A stretch of DNA of 64,000 nucleotides from Paratinospora sagittata (GCA_035771175.1 CM069592.1:39882198-39946197); one strand, 5' to 3'; positions 44,219-55,800 are shown, numbered from the stretch's first letter. Program-made: numbers and translations. The notes: generated from the letters alone by a model not told the origin.

Positions 44219-47200
44219 ATGGCGACTCTAACAAGCTTATCAAGAAGAACCCTAAAATCTGTACTATCAAACCCTAATCTCTCTCGATCTCTCTCAACAG
44301 AAGCCAAAGTAGCAGCTATATCCAATAGTAACGATCGAGTGAAATGGGATTACAGAGGGCAGAGGAAGATCATACCGTTAGGGCAATGGGTTCCGAAGAT
44401 CGCCGTCGACGCCTACGTGGCGCCGAACGTCGTTCTCGCTGGACAAGTCGCCGTCAACGATGGATCGTCGGTGTGGAGCGGATCGGTTCTTCGCGGCGAT
44501 CTCAACAAGATCACCATCGGGTTCTGCTCCAATGTGCAGGAGCGCTGCGTTCTTCATGCCGCTTGGTCCGCTCCTACAGGTTAGGGTTAGGGTTTTTAAT
44601 TTTTTGTTTTTTTCATTTTGGTTGTTATGGTTTGGATTTTTTGAGATTTTGAACGTTGTTTTTTAGTTATATTTGTGTTGTAATTGTGGAATTTGGATTG
44701 ATGTTTTTGTTGGTTGGTTAGGGATTTGGAATTTTGTTTCAAAGTTTTGACATTTATGGGTAGTTGTAGAATTTTCTTGCACATCTCTTAAGAAACAGTA
44801 GAATTTGAGTCTAATTAAGCTTTATTGGGTCATATTAATTGTATAAACCCATATCCAGGGTTTGTGTTTTGAACTTTGAAGCAGAGAACTTGTATACAGG
44901 ATACTTGAACGTTTGAGGCCCTAGAAAAGAAAAAATGGCACTGCTACAGAAACACACTATGGGCACTCACTTTTGACACTATTCCCATTGGGTGTTGTTG
45001 GATTGCCTCGAATTATGTCAGTGCGTGATTCAAGTTGGTCCAAGAACACAAAATTGGCATAGTGTCAAAAGTGAGTGCCCATTGTGTGTTTCCCAAGTAT
45101 TATTGTAGAAAAAAAAAAAAAAAAAACTTTACCTAGACCAGAGTGGTAATTATTATAGAAAGGCTACATGGGATTATAGAGAGAGTGTCAACAACAAGGG
45201 AACCTTGACTTGAGTGAGAACCATCATGGAGTGGACTGTCGTTGACATTGGTTGCTGAGCTTTGTGGAATGTTATGATCTTAATGATACAGGCATAAGGT
45301 TTCTGTATCATTATCATATAGATGCTTTTGTTGTTTTGGCTTGGACTGTATCAAATTGCAAACCGTGTATAGATTACTTTCCCCATATTTGTATTGAAAG
45401 AGATGCCTTCAATGAGTTATTCGCTTTTGGGAAGACACCTTGGAAGAGTTTTAGTAAGTTGCATGGCATCTGGTTTCAATTCACCTAGTTAAGAATAATC
45501 TGAAATGAAATAAGTCATTTGAAATTTTGAAACAACTTGAACCATGATAATGATAATGAGCAATTATTTGTTGTAGCTAAATTATCTAAAATGTCAATGT
45601 AAAGCCATAAATGACATGGACAAACGTAGGAATAAGAGAGATGAAAACATGTACATTGAGTAGGGGCAAAAATTATGTGAATGTGGAAGGAATAAACAAA
45701 GGACAGCAAAATTGGTTATTTATGTGAACGTGCAAATGTATTGGGCTTAGGTTCATAGGGTGGCCTGGGGGATTCAAGCTTGGTTTGTTTCCACAATGAA
45801 AAATAAATAAATAAAAACAGACTAGAAGTATTTGAAAAAGGAATAAAAAAGAGTATGTGATTAGCTTAATTCAGTTTAAGGTCAAATTTTCCAAATTCTA
45901 CTATCTCGTCTATCATATGATGTTTGTAAGCATTAAAAGAAGAAAAAAAGAAGATAAGTTACACATAACTAACAAAAGAAATTCTAACAAAGCTACATTA
46001 TCTATGATATGTACCTACTCCATAAATATTGTGGGATTAGATAGTGCAATGTATGGATTCAATAACAGCCACAACAATTCTCCTAGGCTTGGAAGAACTT
46101 GACTCTGATGAGATATAATTATATTGCTTGATCCAAGAACCTGGATCAGAATGACTGTACTCTTCTATAATCCAAGTGGCACCAAAATAAGATGATTATT
46201 CCACTTGGCCCAATATCACTAGTATAAGCACATCCTCAATCTTTGTTCAATTCCTTGCATAAGTTTGATCAGTTTTCTAAGATGCAACAAGTTATATCTT
46301 TTTTTTTTTGAGGTCAACGGGTATCGGGGACTTGCGTCCCCCCCTAATCCTTTTAGATCACAGCCACAAACACTCAAGGACGCCATTGGCCAACAAGTGG
46401 TGGGGGGTGACTCGAACTCGAGACCTTCGGGGTAGGTGCGCTTGCACCCAATCACCGAACCAATCCACCGTTGGTTAGTTATATCAACCCTTAACATGAT
46501 AATAATGATACTCAAAAACTAAACCACCCTCCCAATAACTGGTGAAAGAGGACTCATTCCTCTTATTGGCATTAGTTCCCTAACTAAATTGTTACTAGCA
46601 CAAGAAGGAACTTAATCAAGCTGAACATGGCCACTAAACTTTATGTTTGAAACAACCTAGCTGTTGATACTATTGAGGCTCCTATGGCTTGAGAAGTCAC
46701 TCATCTTTGACTACACACTCATGGAAGTTCTCAATGTTAAGACTTTGAAATAAGCTTCTTTTAAAGTGTCATCAACATCAAAATGTAGATGAACCCAGTG
46801 CTTAATCTCTGTTTTCAACCCATCAATAACTTTTGTGATTTTCCACCAATTGTTCGTCAGTCACAATAGTTTCTCCTATCAATCTAGATAATTGGCCGTA
46901 CTTTAGGAAAGCTATCACAAACTAAAGCATTGATCCATTAATTATTTCTTATGATATCTCGGATGTATTCTCTTTCATTTTTGTGTTCCATTTCTGTATA
47001 CTAGGTTATGGGATCCTCTTGTAAGCTCTCTAAGTTCTGTTGGATTCATTTGCCAATATTGCATAGCAAACTGACGACTTTAATTCAATTTAATGTTAAA
47101 GTTAACAGACCTTTTACCCACTAATGTTTATGAGCACCAAACGAAAAATGAATGGATAAGTCCCAAATACTCCAAGTAACCAACAAAGGAATACTCAATG

Positions 47201-48003
47201 AAGCCGACATCTATTATTTGTGTATATTTTTTTTGCAGTACATGGGCCTTATCATGATCCGCATCAATGCCCGACCTAAATTGGAGCTCTGTTTAAATTT
47301 TCATCGACGTAAATTGGTTGCTCAAGACATAGCTTCTAGGGCAAATTGCAATGTGATTATATTTCCGTAAACTCTACATCCACTGTTTTTTTTTTTTTTT
47401 TTTTTGTGGATTAGGCTTTTTTTCCTTCTTCCTGATGGGTTCTGTTGTTGTGGACCTAGTACTTTATTTTGCTAGTACATGGGTTAATTTTCTAAAAGTT
47501 CTATCATGCAGTCTCTTCCATTATTTTTAGAGTCTTTTTTGATCTTTATCATGTCATCAATCAATATGCTTTGCACCAAAGACTTTTCAGTTATCTTCAC
47601 AAGCAACTTGCTTCTGCTTGTGTCAGGTCTGCCAGCCGAGACATCCATTGAAAGGTTCGTGACGGTTGGTGCTTACAGTCTTTTGAGATCATGCACAATT
47701 GAGCCAGAATGCATCATAGGGCAACACTCCATCCTTATGGAAGGCTCATTGGTGGAGACCCACTCCATCCTCGAAGCCGGTTCTGTACTACCGCCAGGAA
47801 GGAGGATTCCAAGTGGTGAACTATGGGCTGGAAACCCTGCTCGATTCGTCCGGAGTCTATCCCATGAAGAGATCTTGGAGATTCCAAAACTTGCTGTTGC
47901 AATCAATGATTTGAGCAAAAGCTATTTCTCAGAATTCCTCCCTTACTCTGCTGTTTACTTGGAAGTAGAGAAGTTGAAGAATTCTTTTGGGATTCCAATT
48001 TGA
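44219..48003 (+). CDS. Gamma carbonic anhydrase-like protein, mitochondrial complex I
   Basis: Two exons, 44219-44579 and 47627-48003, join to 246 codons (245 residues) across a GT..AG intron of 3047 bp. The N-terminus is rich in Arg/Ser with few acids (MATLTSLSRRTLKSV), as expected for a mitochondrial import signal. The rest is a left-handed beta-helix of hexapeptide repeats (VAPNVVLAG, VWSGSVLRGD, IGFCSNVQERCVLH) with a C-terminal helix. Plant gamma-CA and gamma-CA-like proteins form the trimer on the matrix-side arm of complex I. In catalytic members the second half carries zinc-binding histidines (VTVGH..LHGC); here the same place reads VTVGAYSLLRSC, so two of three are absent. That marks it as a CAL-type, not an active anhydrase. 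Confidence 0.9.
44948..45095. mobile_element. MITE in intron 1 of the gamma-CA-like gene
   Basis: About 150 bp with long terminal inverted repeats of roughly 33 bp: the left arm contains aaacacactatgggcactca and the right arm, reverse-complemented, contains aaacacacaatgggcactca, with the match running on through cttttgacactat. The arms are almost identical, suggesting recent activity of the family. The target duplication was not fixed. Confidence 0.65.
46299..46476 (-). mobile_element. SINE (minus strand) in intron 1 of the gamma-CA-like gene
   Basis: A 178-bp element between 9-bp direct repeats, agttatatc, at 46290-46298 and 46477-46485 (exact). On the minus strand a tRNA-like head (ggattggttcggtgattggg) and box B (gagttcgagtcac) are followed by a body and the 3' end cgatacccgttgacctc plus poly(A), seen as the T run at 46299-46309. 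This is the cleanest SINE of its kind in the window after the one at 57535. Confidence 0.8.
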
Positions 48004-49020
48004 AAATATCCGTCTTTGTGTTAATCAAATCAAACAGTACTTGGAAGTGGTTTTTGTGAGAATAAGCCGTCCCAGGACTACACAATACACTAAATTGAAC
48101 ATGTTCTTGAAGTTCATGTAGCTTGTTTAGTTACTTTTGATTTTTCTCATATTTAATCAATGGTTTATGGAGACTGTAAAAAGAGTAGCCAACTGAATTC
48201 AACCCTTTACAGTTTGTTGTACCAAATACATTTGTGATTTTATGATTTAACTCAAATGGCATCTGTATTAGTTATGATTTCTTGCTGTTTTAATTCTCTT
48301 GTGATATTGTCACAGGCATTTTGCTTATGACCCACAAAGGTCTTATTTAGAAAAAGAAGATGAAAATACAAAATGATGAAATATAGACAACATCAATGAC
48401 CATCCTCCAAAAGCAAAGTAAAGTAATTAAACTCAATTGAATTATTATCATTATTATTTTTTATTGGTGAAGGACTCCATGGATATGTGCAATAGTTGAA
48501 TCATGTACAATGGGCTCCATTTTGCAGATATATAATAAATATAAAATAATCAAATTGGCCCTTTAGTCACCAAGGGCCATGAGAGCGGAAGCCCTTTTAC
48601 AAAAGGCAAGAAAAAGTAAAAGGAAATGAATTATATGGAAAGGTGAAGAAGGGACACAAGCAGACATCTCAGTAGTCATCAGTACTAAACAGGCACCCAA
48701 TTATAAGCAATAAATGAGTCAAAATAATTCATTTTTATTCACGTATGGGCTTTATTGATTTATATTATCTTCATATACAAGCAAAACATGAATATAGACT
48801 TAAAAAAACTTAAGGTTATATATATATATATATATATAAATATGCATGGTCCTCTATTAGAGCAGGGACTTGTGGGAGGTTCTGAATTATTTTTTCTTTT
48901 TTATTTCACAGTACTACTAATTGGATCCAACATTTCAAATCAAGCCCCCCACTATGTCTATCATTATATTTCCACAACTTTAGAGACATAAAAACAACAT
49001 TCATCATTGAGTAACATGGA
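48004..49020. other. Spacer between the gamma-CA-like gene and the tail-anchored protein gene
   Basis: The first 250 bp probably form the 3' untranslated region of the gamma-CA-like gene. A (TA)n tract at 48817-48838 lies about 190 bp upstream of the next ATG. Nothing else is recognised. Confidence 0.5.
48817..48838. repeat. (AT)n microsatellite
   Basis: A TA repeat ending in ataaatat, upstream of the gene at 49021; it could serve as a TATA region but is not specific. Confidence 0.8.
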
Positions 49021-49668
49021 ATGGAGAAAATGAATTTAGAAAAAGAAGAGAAAGATCATCAAGAAGAAGAAGAAGATGATGATGAAGTGAATATCTTGTT
49101 CTTCTCACAAGAAGACAACACAGATCATCAAGATGAACTGAATAGTTCTCCATGCCTACATCAATGTTCCACAACTACACCTCTTCAACAACACCAGTAT
49201 TATCCACATCATCAAGAGGGCATAAGAATGGTAGATAAGAACGTAAACTTGGCAGTTCTGGAGATACTTAGAGATAGAAGAGAAGCCAGAGAAAGTGGTA
49301 GATTGAAGAAGAAGAGGCTCTTTGAAGCCTTTGAAGATGCTTCTGATCAAATGGGCAATCTTGAGGTGAAAGAGAATGATATATTAAGGTGTGCTTGCTG
49401 TACTTATTCTCCTAAGTTTAGTACAACTACAAGTGGTGATGACGATGATGAATGTACTGTTGGTGGTAATTGTAATTTTAATTACTCTTCTAATACTTCA
49501 ACAGCTTCTTCTTCTTTGCAAGAAGAGATACTGAATGAGGTGGAGGGTGGTGAAGAAGGAAAAAGAGTTGGTGATGATCATAAAGGGAAATGGGAGGCTA
49601 AGAATATTCCAGCTTGCATTGTTGTTGTTTTTATAGCAGTTGCTCTGGGAATCATCATCAACTTATAG
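49021..49668 (+). CDS. Acidic, apparently tail-anchored membrane protein of unknown function
   Basis: A single-exon frame of 215 residues. The N-terminal half is strongly acidic (EEEEDDDEVNILFF near 15-28) and His/Gln-rich. A conserved-looking block, NLAVLEILRDRREARESGRL (76-95) followed by KKKRLF, is helical and basic. A CACC motif lies at 124-127, then a Ser/Asn-rich linker with acidic stretches. The last 20 residues (196-215, IPACIVVVFIAVALGIIINL) form a single hydrophobic segment ending at the C-terminus, the mark of a tail-anchored protein facing the cytosol. I do not recognise the family. The ATG at 49021 is the first in frame; the methionine at codon 4 is an alternative. Confidence 0.65.
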   Translation: MEKMNLEKEEKDHQEEEEDDDEVNILFFSQEDNTDHQDELNSSPCLHQCSTTTPLQQHQYYPHHQEGIRMVDKNVNLAVLEILRDRREARESGRLKKKRLFEAFEDASDQMGNLEVKENDILRCACCTYSPKFSTTTSGDDDDECTVGGNCNFNYSSNTSTASSSLQEEILNEVEGGEEGKRVGDDHKGKWEAKNIPACIVVVFIAVALGIIINL

Positions 49669-50240
49669 GGTACTAGTTTCGATCGGTTTGATAAGTCTGT
49701 GATCCCTAATTAGTTGAAGTCTCAAATAATTTTAAGTTGATTTTGCGGGTTATGTATGTGTTAGTGTCTCTGGGAGATTGGAATTCACATTGTTCATGAA
49801 TTTGCTCTTCATGACGATGATAATTTTTGGCAATTAACAGAGAGAGAGAGAGAGATTGATGGTGTTTAATTATGATTTATGTCTAGTTTTGGAAGTCATT
49901 GGATCCCTTTAGCATATATAATAACTAGCATTTTGAGTGCATCAGCTTTACTAATCCAACAGTAGTTGCATATAGTGTATTGAATAATATATTCAGCTAT
50001 AAATAGAGGAAGGTATGTACTACCATATAGCTAGAGGATCCAAACTCTAAAAATTCTTCTAATCTTCTCTAAAAACTAGCTAGTTTTCCTGGTGGCAGTT
50101 ATACTGAATGTTTCAGCAGGATATATTTTTAACTATGATTTATATGCCCATCAAAACCCATGTTTAACTTGAGTTTTATATATATATTAACTATGATTTA
50201 TATGAATATATATACTACCTCCACTCCGCTCTATGGGCTA
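49669..50240. other. Spacer before LINE copy 2
   Basis: It probably includes the 3' untranslated region of the preceding gene. A (GA)n tract lies at about 49840-49856, and a perfect 16-bp palindrome (aaaactagctagtttt) at 50072-50087. No gene is seen. Confidence 0.5.
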
Positions 50241-50255
50241 AGTCAACAGTCGTGT
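50241..50255. repeat. Target-site duplication, 5' side of LINE copy 2
   Basis: The 15-bp sequence agtcaacagtcgtgt is repeated without a mismatch at 57041-57055, directly after the poly(A) of the element. Confidence 0.95.
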
Positions 50256-51028
50256 GAGCACATGTAATTTGGCTGAGACCACGATGGAAGGAATCTCTTC
50301 CACGGGTTCCGAGTCTAGGGTTTCAAATGTCGCCTGAGCTGCCGGAGAACAACCACCTTTGGGTTTGATCGCTGAAGAGAATCGCGGGGAGCAACGTCGG
50401 AGCAACAACGAGGCCGCGGGCCATCTTGGCCTTTGGTTGTGGATCTTTCTGTTTCTGATCAGCCTTTCCGATTTCAGGGAAACAAAGAAATCAAATTCAT
50501 GAAGCTGCTCAGACTGTTACAAAGAGAGAAGAAGCTGTAGCTCTGATCGGTTTCAGATGCAGATCTGAGACGAAGATCTCGGCGACAGTGGCGAAACCAT
50601 CGATCTGAGAAAAGCAGATCTTGCGGTCGTTGTTGTTGACGGCTTTGCAGAGAGAGCTCGCATCGTTGCAGTTGGAGGATGTAGAAGAAGAAGAGGGGCG
50701 TAGGTTAGCGTGCTCCACCACCAGTGCGTCAGGTCTGTTTCCCGCCGATTCGCTCCCAGGCAACTCTACTCTCTCTACTCTCTTTCTCTTCTGCGATTCG
50801 CTTGTTTTTGTTCAAATTTCCGATCTTAGACATTTTGAATTGAACAACTTTCTGCTATGGATTGAAGAACTCACTTAGATCACTTCTTCCGCAAATTTCT
50901 GAAGTTTCGACCTAAAAATCACTTGATTGGGCCGATTGATAACTCAGTTTTTTGCATTTGTCCGGTTGAGGCTACTAAAACTCCCTGAAGATTTTTCGTT
51001 ACTTGAGTAGTCAATTAACATAGAAAAG
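50256..51028 (+). other. Private 5' region of LINE copy 2
   Basis: This segment lies between the 5' target-site duplication and the point where similarity with LINE copy 1 begins, just before the ORF1 ATG at 51039. It is GC-richer than the flanks for its first 500 bases, contains no long sense frame continuing into ORF1, and shares no extended similarity with the corresponding part of copy 1. It presumably holds the internal promoter and leader of this copy. Its origin is not recognised. Confidence 0.7.
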
Positions 51029-51038
51029 AGGAAACAGG

Positions 51039-52805
51039 ATGGTTTCACCTCCAAGTCGCTCTCAACCGGAAACTGATTTGCTTGAACGAAGTAACAAAAA
51101 AGTGAAGATGAATGTGGATGGAGTGGAAGCGGATTTGTCGCCGATGGCGGACGTAAATATGGTGGAGGAGACTCAGGCATGCCAGGAGAATGCTGAGGGG
51201 AATGGGATATTCGCCCCCCTGCCAACATTTAGAGATAAACTTTTGGGCTATACGGGACGGATGGACGATGGTGAGACGTCTGAGGAGGATTGGACCTCAG
51301 ATGATGAAGGAGAGATGGGGGCTGAGGAGTCCGAGTCCGAGTGTCCAGTCATTCACATATCCAAGGAGGAGAAGAGGCGCTTACGTCGCCCATGGAGACA
51401 GACACTTATTATCAAATTGTTGGGCAGAACAATTGGTTTTACATTCCTGTTACGTAAGATTAAGGCCTTATGGCGTCCGAAGGCTCCTATTGAATTAGTT
51501 GCTATTGATCAAGACTATTTTCTTGTCAAGTTTGCCTCCAAGGAGGATTATGAGTATGCAAAATTTGAGGGCCCATGGATGATCTTTGATCATTATCTGA
51601 CAGTGCGGCAATGGCATCCTAATTTTGACCCGGGGCAGGAGAACATGGATAGATTGTTGGTGTGGGTGCGAATCCCTTGTCTCCCAATTGAATACTATGA
51701 CTATGATTTCCTCATGAAAGTAGGGGTGCGTATTGGTCGTCCGGTGAAGATTGATGATGCAACAAGCACCGTCTCTAGGGGGAAGTTCGCGCGTATATGT
51801 GTGGAGGTAGATATAACCAAGCCACTTCTATCTAAATTCACTTTGCGACGTCGGGTTCGACGGATTGAATACGAGGGGATCCATTTAATTTGCTTTGATT
51901 GTGGATGTTATGGGCATCGGAAAGATGCGTGTCCAAAGAAAGAGGGCCAAGAGACACCTCATCACGGTGGACCGGCGGAAGTGCTGGCCGGAGATGTTAG
52001 AGATGTGGTCGGAGTTCAATCTAGGCCGGCTGAGCCTCCTGTGAATCAGGAAATAACCGAAAGTTATGGGCCATGGATGTTGGCTTCTAGAAGATCTCGT
52101 AGAGGTATGACCAACACTGAAAATGGAAAGAGTGGGAGAGCTGGACGTGATCCTCGGGATATGCCACTGATTGGCGCTAAACAAAATGCTAGTTTTCAGC
52201 AACATATTTCTCGGTATGCGGCATTAGCGGTTGAGGATATTCCTGAGGAAAATATTGATAGTGATCAACGAGATGGGCCGCATCTTGATAAGGATATTGG
52301 CGTGCACATGGGCTCAGGGGTATCACTTAATGAATATGTCAAGAGTAAAGGGAGAAGGCCCAATGTGCCAATAAATACTAAGGAAGTGGATAATGGCCCA
52401 AGCACTCAAGTGGCTGTAGAGACCAGCAATGCGGTTCGAATAAAGAAGAATTTACTGACTCGTGACATCACTTCTATCTCTTCTCAGTCCAAGCAAGCTG
52501 CCGCTGCCGAGGAACATATTGTGGTGCGTGGGTCCAATAGAGGTCAGCTGATTTCTCGATCGGTGGTCTCTCATCCCCAGCATCAGGGTGAGAACATGGA
52601 GGGTATTCCTCCTACAATTAATTTGATACCAGAACATCATCAAGATCCTCCTATTGTGGTGGAATCTGGGCATGTTCCTGCTATTGGTAGGCGGGAACTT
52701 GGTGGAACAAAAGCTAATCTGGTGGGGGTGCATAACGAAGCTCCTAGTGACAAGGATGAATCGCTTGGGAGGATGGATATTGTTGATGGAGGGTTCTCCT
52801 CTTAA
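51039..52805 (+). CDS. LINE copy 2 ORF1 protein (DUF4283 and CCHC zinc knuckle)
   Basis: A 588-residue frame from ATG 51039 to TAA 52803-52805. The protein is the RNA-binding partner of the LINE machinery. It has an acidic N-terminal region (about residues 60-105), a DUF4283-type domain (about 105-275, starting near KEEKRRLRRPWRQ), and the CCHC knuckle C285-x2-C288-x4-H293-x4-C298. A long polar tail of low conservation follows. The ATG chosen coincides with the edge of the region shared with copy 1, so it is likely the original family start. The ORF2 frame is open from 52787, overlapping the end of ORF1 by about 19 nt in another frame. Confidence 0.92.
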   Translation: MVSPPSRSQPETDLLERSNKKVKMNVDGVEADLSPMADVNMVEETQACQENAEGNGIFAPLPTFRDKLLGYTGRMDDGETSEEDWTSDDEGEMGAEESESECPVIHISKEEKRRLRRPWRQTLIIKLLGRTIGFTFLLRKIKALWRPKAPIELVAIDQDYFLVKFASKEDYEYAKFEGPWMIFDHYLTVRQWHPNFDPGQENMDRLLVWVRIPCLPIEYYDYDFLMKVGVRIGRPVKIDDATSTVSRGKFARICVEVDITKPLLSKFTLRRRVRRIEYEGIHLICFDCGCYGHRKDACPKKEGQETPHHGGPAEVLAGDVRDVVGVQSRPAEPPVNQEITESYGPWMLASRRSRRGMTNTENGKSGRAGRDPRDMPLIGAKQNASFQQHISRYAALAVEDIPEENIDSDQRDGPHLDKDIGVHMGSGVSLNEYVKSKGRRPNVPINTKEVDNGPSTQVAVETSNAVRIKKNLLTRDITSISSQSKQAAAAEEHIVVRGSNRGQLISRSVVSHPQHQGENMEGIPPTINLIPEHHQDPPIVVESGHVPAIGRRELGGTKANLVGVHNEAPSDKDESLGRMDIVDGGFSS

Positions 52806-52867
52806 AGCCGTGTTTGTCAATTTTTTGGTCTTCGGTAGGGGTGGGTAGCCTATTTTATCTTATTTTT

Positions 52868-55800
52868 ATGGATTTTATGATCTGGAATTGTCAAGGGGCG
52901 GCTTCGAAGGAGTTTCACCGTTCCCTGAAAGACCTGCTTAAGATGCATAAACCAGGCATATTGGGGTTGTTAGAGCCCAAAATGAGTGGATCTCAGGCAG
53001 ATTTTCTCTGTAAAAAGCTGGGTTTTGATGAATGGGTCCGGGTAGAATCATTGGGTTTCAGTGGTGGTATTTGGGTGTTCTGGCATAGTTCTTGTCAAAT
53101 AAATATTATTGCTACTCATCCCCAGTTTATCCATATGAGGGTTCGGGATAGTAGTATGCATCAGTGGTTGTTATCTGTTGTTTATGGTAGTCCTACAGCC
53201 AGCTTGAAGAAGCTGTTATGGAGGGATCTTAATAAGAATGTTTTTGATATGAGTGAGCCTTGGATTATTGCGGGTGATTTTAATGCGGTGGTATGTTCCG
53301 AAGAAGTTAGTAGTGGGAATGTTGTGGCTCATCATGGCAGCTCTGGTTTTGGGGATTGGATTTTTGATCATGATTTGCTGGACATGGGATTTTCCGGACA
53401 AGCCTATACTTGGAGTAGGGGTATAGGGTATCAGTTTAAGGGAGCTCGCCTGGATAGAGTTTTATGTAATTTAGCTTGGAGGCATATGTTTGAGGACGCT
53501 AGAGTGATTCACCTTCCTAAACATCACTCCGACCATGTTCCTATCTTGGTTCGTTTAAAGGGTTCAAGTGCCACTGTGAGGCCAACGCAGTTTAAATTTC
53601 AGGCAGCTTGGCTGACTCATCCGGGATTTTACAATGTCATTAAGGAGAATTGGAGTCGTGACCGATCTTTGGATACAAATAATCGGCATATAGCCTCGGC
53701 TCTTACTTCATGGAATAGTACCGAGTTTGGGAGTATTTCTAGGAGGAAGAAGAGGCTCTGGGCGAGACTTGCAGGCATTCAACGTGTCTTATCTAAACAC
53801 CCTACACACCGTATTCATCTTTTGGAGTCTAAGCTTAAGAAGGAGCTGGACCTTGTTCTGTACCAAGAAGAACTTTCGTGGTTTCAGAAATCTAGAGCCG
53901 ACTGGATCCTTTCGGGTGACCGTAATACCAAGTTTTATCACGCTACTACAGTCATTCGTCGGAGTAGGAATGTCATTGAGAGGTTAAAAGGTGCAGATGG
54001 AAATTGGGTTTCAGATTCAGCTCAGTTGAAGCATCTAATTCAAGATTTTTTTACCAGGTTATTTTCAAAAGAACCTTGCGGGGATATGTCTGATTTTCCA
54101 AAAGGGGGTTTTCCAATTCTAGATGGTGCTGTCATGGCAAGGATTCATCAGCCCTTTGAGATTGAAGAGATTCGTCAGGCTTTATTTGATATGGCTCCCT
54201 TCAAAGCGCCAGGCCCGGATGGTATTCATGCAGGTTTTTATCAGCGCCTCTGGCCTACAGTGGGGCCTTCTGTCTACAAGCTTGTTCAAGACTTTTGGGT
54301 GTCAGGAAAACTTCCAGATGGGATCAATGATACTCTGTTGGTATTAGTACCGAAGGTTCAGCATCTTGAATTATTGACCCAGCTTAGACCTATAAGTCTC
54401 TGCAACGTGGGCTATAAAGTGATTACAAAAGCTATGACAAATAGGCTAAAGATGATCCTCCCTAGTCTTGTTTCTCCCAACCAAAGCAGCTTTGTTCCTG
54501 GTCGCCAAATTACAGATAATGTCATTGTGTATCAAGAAGTCCTTTATTCAATGAGAACTAAGAAGAGTGGTGTTTCTCATATGGCAATTAAGATTGATCT
54601 TGAAAAGGCCTATGATCGATTATCTTGGGATTTTATTGAAGACTCGTTGAAGGAGATTGGTCTTGGTGATGGGTGGATCCGAAATGTGATGCATTGTGTC
54701 TCTTCCTCTAGGATGTCGATTGTCTGGAATGGGGATCTTTTGGATTGTTTCTCTCCTGAGCGCGGAGTTCGGCAAGGGGATGCAATTTCGCCTTATCTTT
54801 TTGTTCTGTGTATTGAAAGATTGGGTCATTTGATTAATGGGGCAGTGGAGCGAAAGGAATGGAAACCCATACAGCTTTCTCGTAATGGTCCTTCTATCTC
54901 CCACCTTTTCTTCGCAGATGATATGGTTTTGTTTGCGGAAGCATCTACAGAGCAGATAAAGGTTATTATGAAGTGCCTGGATTTATTTTGTGCGTGCTCG
55001 GGCCAAAGAGTTAACTACCAGAAATCTCTTATATTTGTATCTCACAATGTGGAGCTTGCGGTGGCTCAAGACATATCTACTATTTCTGGTATTCCCCTTA
55101 CGGACAACTTGGGTCGGTATCTTGGTGCTCCCTCCATTCATGGGAGGGTCCGACCTGCTGACTTTCAGTACATCATTGAGAGAGTGACTACTCGATTGGA
55201 GGGGTGGAAGACAAAATTCTTGTCCTTTGCGGGTAGATTGGTTCTAGTTAAATCGGTGCTCAACTCTATTCCCATGTACATCATGCAGACTATGGTGTTA
55301 CCAATAGGGGTGTGTAATACCATTGATAAATTAGTTCGACGTTTTCTATGGGGAGGGTCTAATGAGAAGCAGGGCGTCAACCTCATTAAGTGGGAAATCA
55401 TCATCAAACCTATGGAGGACGGTGGTCTTGGCATTAAGAGTATGGCTTATATGAACTTGGCTTTTTTGGCCAAATTGGGATGGAGACTAATTACAGATAA
55501 GAATAGCTTTTGGGCCAGAGTTGTTTACATGAAGTATCTGCATCGGGAAGCTACTATTGATAGGTTGCAGCCTAAGAATGGGGCTTCCAATGCGTGGCGG
55601 GGCATTGTTAAAGCCTCGCCTATTTTACGTAGCAGAGTGCGGGCTCTAGTTCGTAATGGTAAGGACACTCTTTTTTGGCTTGATACATGGGTTGGTGAGG
55701 TAGCCTTAATCAATATGAAAATGCGGGATTTGAGTTTGGTGGAGATGTATAGGCCTGTCTCAAGCTATTGGGTGAAGGGTTCAGGGTGGGACTGGAATGC

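Noticed and set aside
50509..50763. Minus-strand open frame of 84 residues within the 5' region of LINE copy 2
   Set aside because: Low-complexity Ser/Asn content, no motif, and it lies antisense in a GC-richer leader where chance frames are common.
52814..52867. N-terminal extension of LINE ORF2 upstream of the ATG at 52868 (and 21116-21169 in copy 1)
   Set aside because: The extension would start on a TTG codon. The plant L1 ORF2 proteins normally begin with the M-x-x-x-x-WNCQG phrase, so the ATG at 52868 was taken.
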